Positions 63,297 to 64,000 of a stretch of 64,000 bases of DNA are shown here, piece by piece. The stretch's first letter is position 1. Each line of letters begins with the position of its first letter. Position numbers and translations under genes: made by a program. The stretch spans positions 89,026-153,025 of the forward strand of contig JALQCR010000015.1 of the NCBI GenBank assembly GCA_023336205.1, read 5' to 3'. The notes beneath the pieces were generated by a model. That model searched no databases. It was not told the DNA's origin and worked only from the letters and a program-made list of their open reading frames with translations. Origin of the DNA: Pseudanabaena sp. Salubria-1. Lineage in GTDB: Bacteria; Cyanobacteriota; Cyanobacteriia; Pseudanabaenales; Pseudanabaenaceae.

Positions 63297-63558
63297 GTGG
63301 TTAAGCAAAGCCCTACATAATCTAGAAGTAATTCATGAATATATTGCTAGAGACAATCCAGAGGCTGCTCTAAAATTGGTAATCAAGATTCGCAGTGCTG
63401 TAAAGCAATTGGAATCTTTTCCAGAAATGGGACGTGTTGGGCGAGTAAAGGAGACAAGAGAAATTGTGGTCAATCCTTATTTCATCGTGTATCGAGTTAA
63501 TGGAAGTTTTGTCGATATTTTGCGAATATTACATTCAGCGAGAAAGTTCCCAGATTAG
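63286..63558 (+). CDS. RelE/ParE family toxin
   Basis: MKVRWLSKALHNLEVIHEYIARDNPEAALKLVIKIRSAVKQLESFPEMGRVGRVKETREIVVNPYFIVYRVN; ORF opens at 63274. Confidence 0.93.
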   Translation: MKVRWLSKALHNLEVIHEYIARDNPEAALKLVIKIRSAVKQLESFPEMGRVGRVKETREIVVNPYFIVYRVNGSFVDILRILHSARKFPD

Positions 63559-63646
63559 ATCGCGATGAGATTTTGGCAGATGCAGTAAAATTAATTGAGC
63601 AGGAGTCAGTTAATTAAGCGGTTACAAGAAAATAATAGGAGTTTAT

Positions 63647-64000
63647 ATGCATTTACAAAGAGTTCAAGTTCCTGATTTTCGAGTTTTAAAGGATGTAGAT
63701 ATCATTTTTGAGAAAGATTTTAATCCTAGAGTTTTCCCCCTTGGTAGTCAAAATGGTGGTGGGAAAAGCACTTTATTGCAATTAATTTTTGTATTGCTAC
63801 ATTGCTCAGGTAATTCCGATAGTTTTCTCGCTTTAAAAAATCTACTTAATGGATTTGATTTGCATAAAAACAAAGATAGAAGAGTATTAGCAATCATTGA
63901 TATTTGGGATGGTCAAAATACAGTAGAACTAGAATTTTTTGTCTGTAAGAATTTTATCGTTGAACAGGCTTCAAATACTTCAAATAGAACAATAAAAGAA
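63647..64000 (+). CDS. AAA ATPase (SMC/OLD-like N-terminal P-loop), truncated by window edge
   Basis: Open frame from ATG 63647; MHLQRVQVPDFRVLKDVDIIFEKDFNPRVFPLGSQNGGGKSTLLQLIFVLLHCSG. Confidence 0.85.
   Translation, partial: MHLQRVQVPDFRVLKDVDIIFEKDFNPRVFPLGSQNGGGKSTLLQLIFVLLHCSGNSDSFLALKNLLNGFDLHKNKDRRVLAIIDIWDGQNTVELEFFVCKNFIVEQASNTSNRTIKE

Overview
This 64 kb window comes from a cyanobacterial chromosome. GCGATCGC (HIP1) sites are dense, and the gene content (rnpB, nusA, rpoZ, cruF, DUF1816, DUF1818, Uma2) fits; a Pseudanabaena-like host is an inference. Ordinary content includes acs (cut by the left edge), recN, a Pil/Tax-type chemotaxis operon with a 2096-aa CheA hybrid kinase, a YifB/ComM-type ATPase, a PgpH-like HD phosphodiesterase, rnpB, a SpoIID protein, PCD, galE, rimP-nusA-ylxR, cysK, mutT, cruF, rpoZ, a phosphorelay cluster, leuS, a ParDE-type toxin-antitoxin pair and a truncated AAA ATPase at the right edge. 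The most notable region is 30-41 kb. A STAND (NB-ARC/WD40) gene is split by an IS4-like element. An exopolysaccharide BY-kinase gene is split twice, once by an IS1-family element and once by a nest of three 1246-bp ISL3-family copies plus two 134-bp MITEs. Every insertion in these two genes has an intact target duplication, and removing them in silico restores both host reading frames. The ISL3 transposase is split at an A9 run (A_AAA_AAG) in all three copies, which suggests programmed frameshifting or transcriptional slippage. Other signals are a roughly 30-aa tandem DLGDFF repeat in CheA, a perfect 34-bp palindrome in frame inside leuS, a family of long-stem intergenic hairpins, a dispersed ~105-bp three-hairpin repeat, and an 86-nt poly-G tract inside a hairpin that may be a sequencing artefact. 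No tRNA, rRNA or CRISPR array was recognised. All family assignments come from motif recognition by eye; no database search was run.
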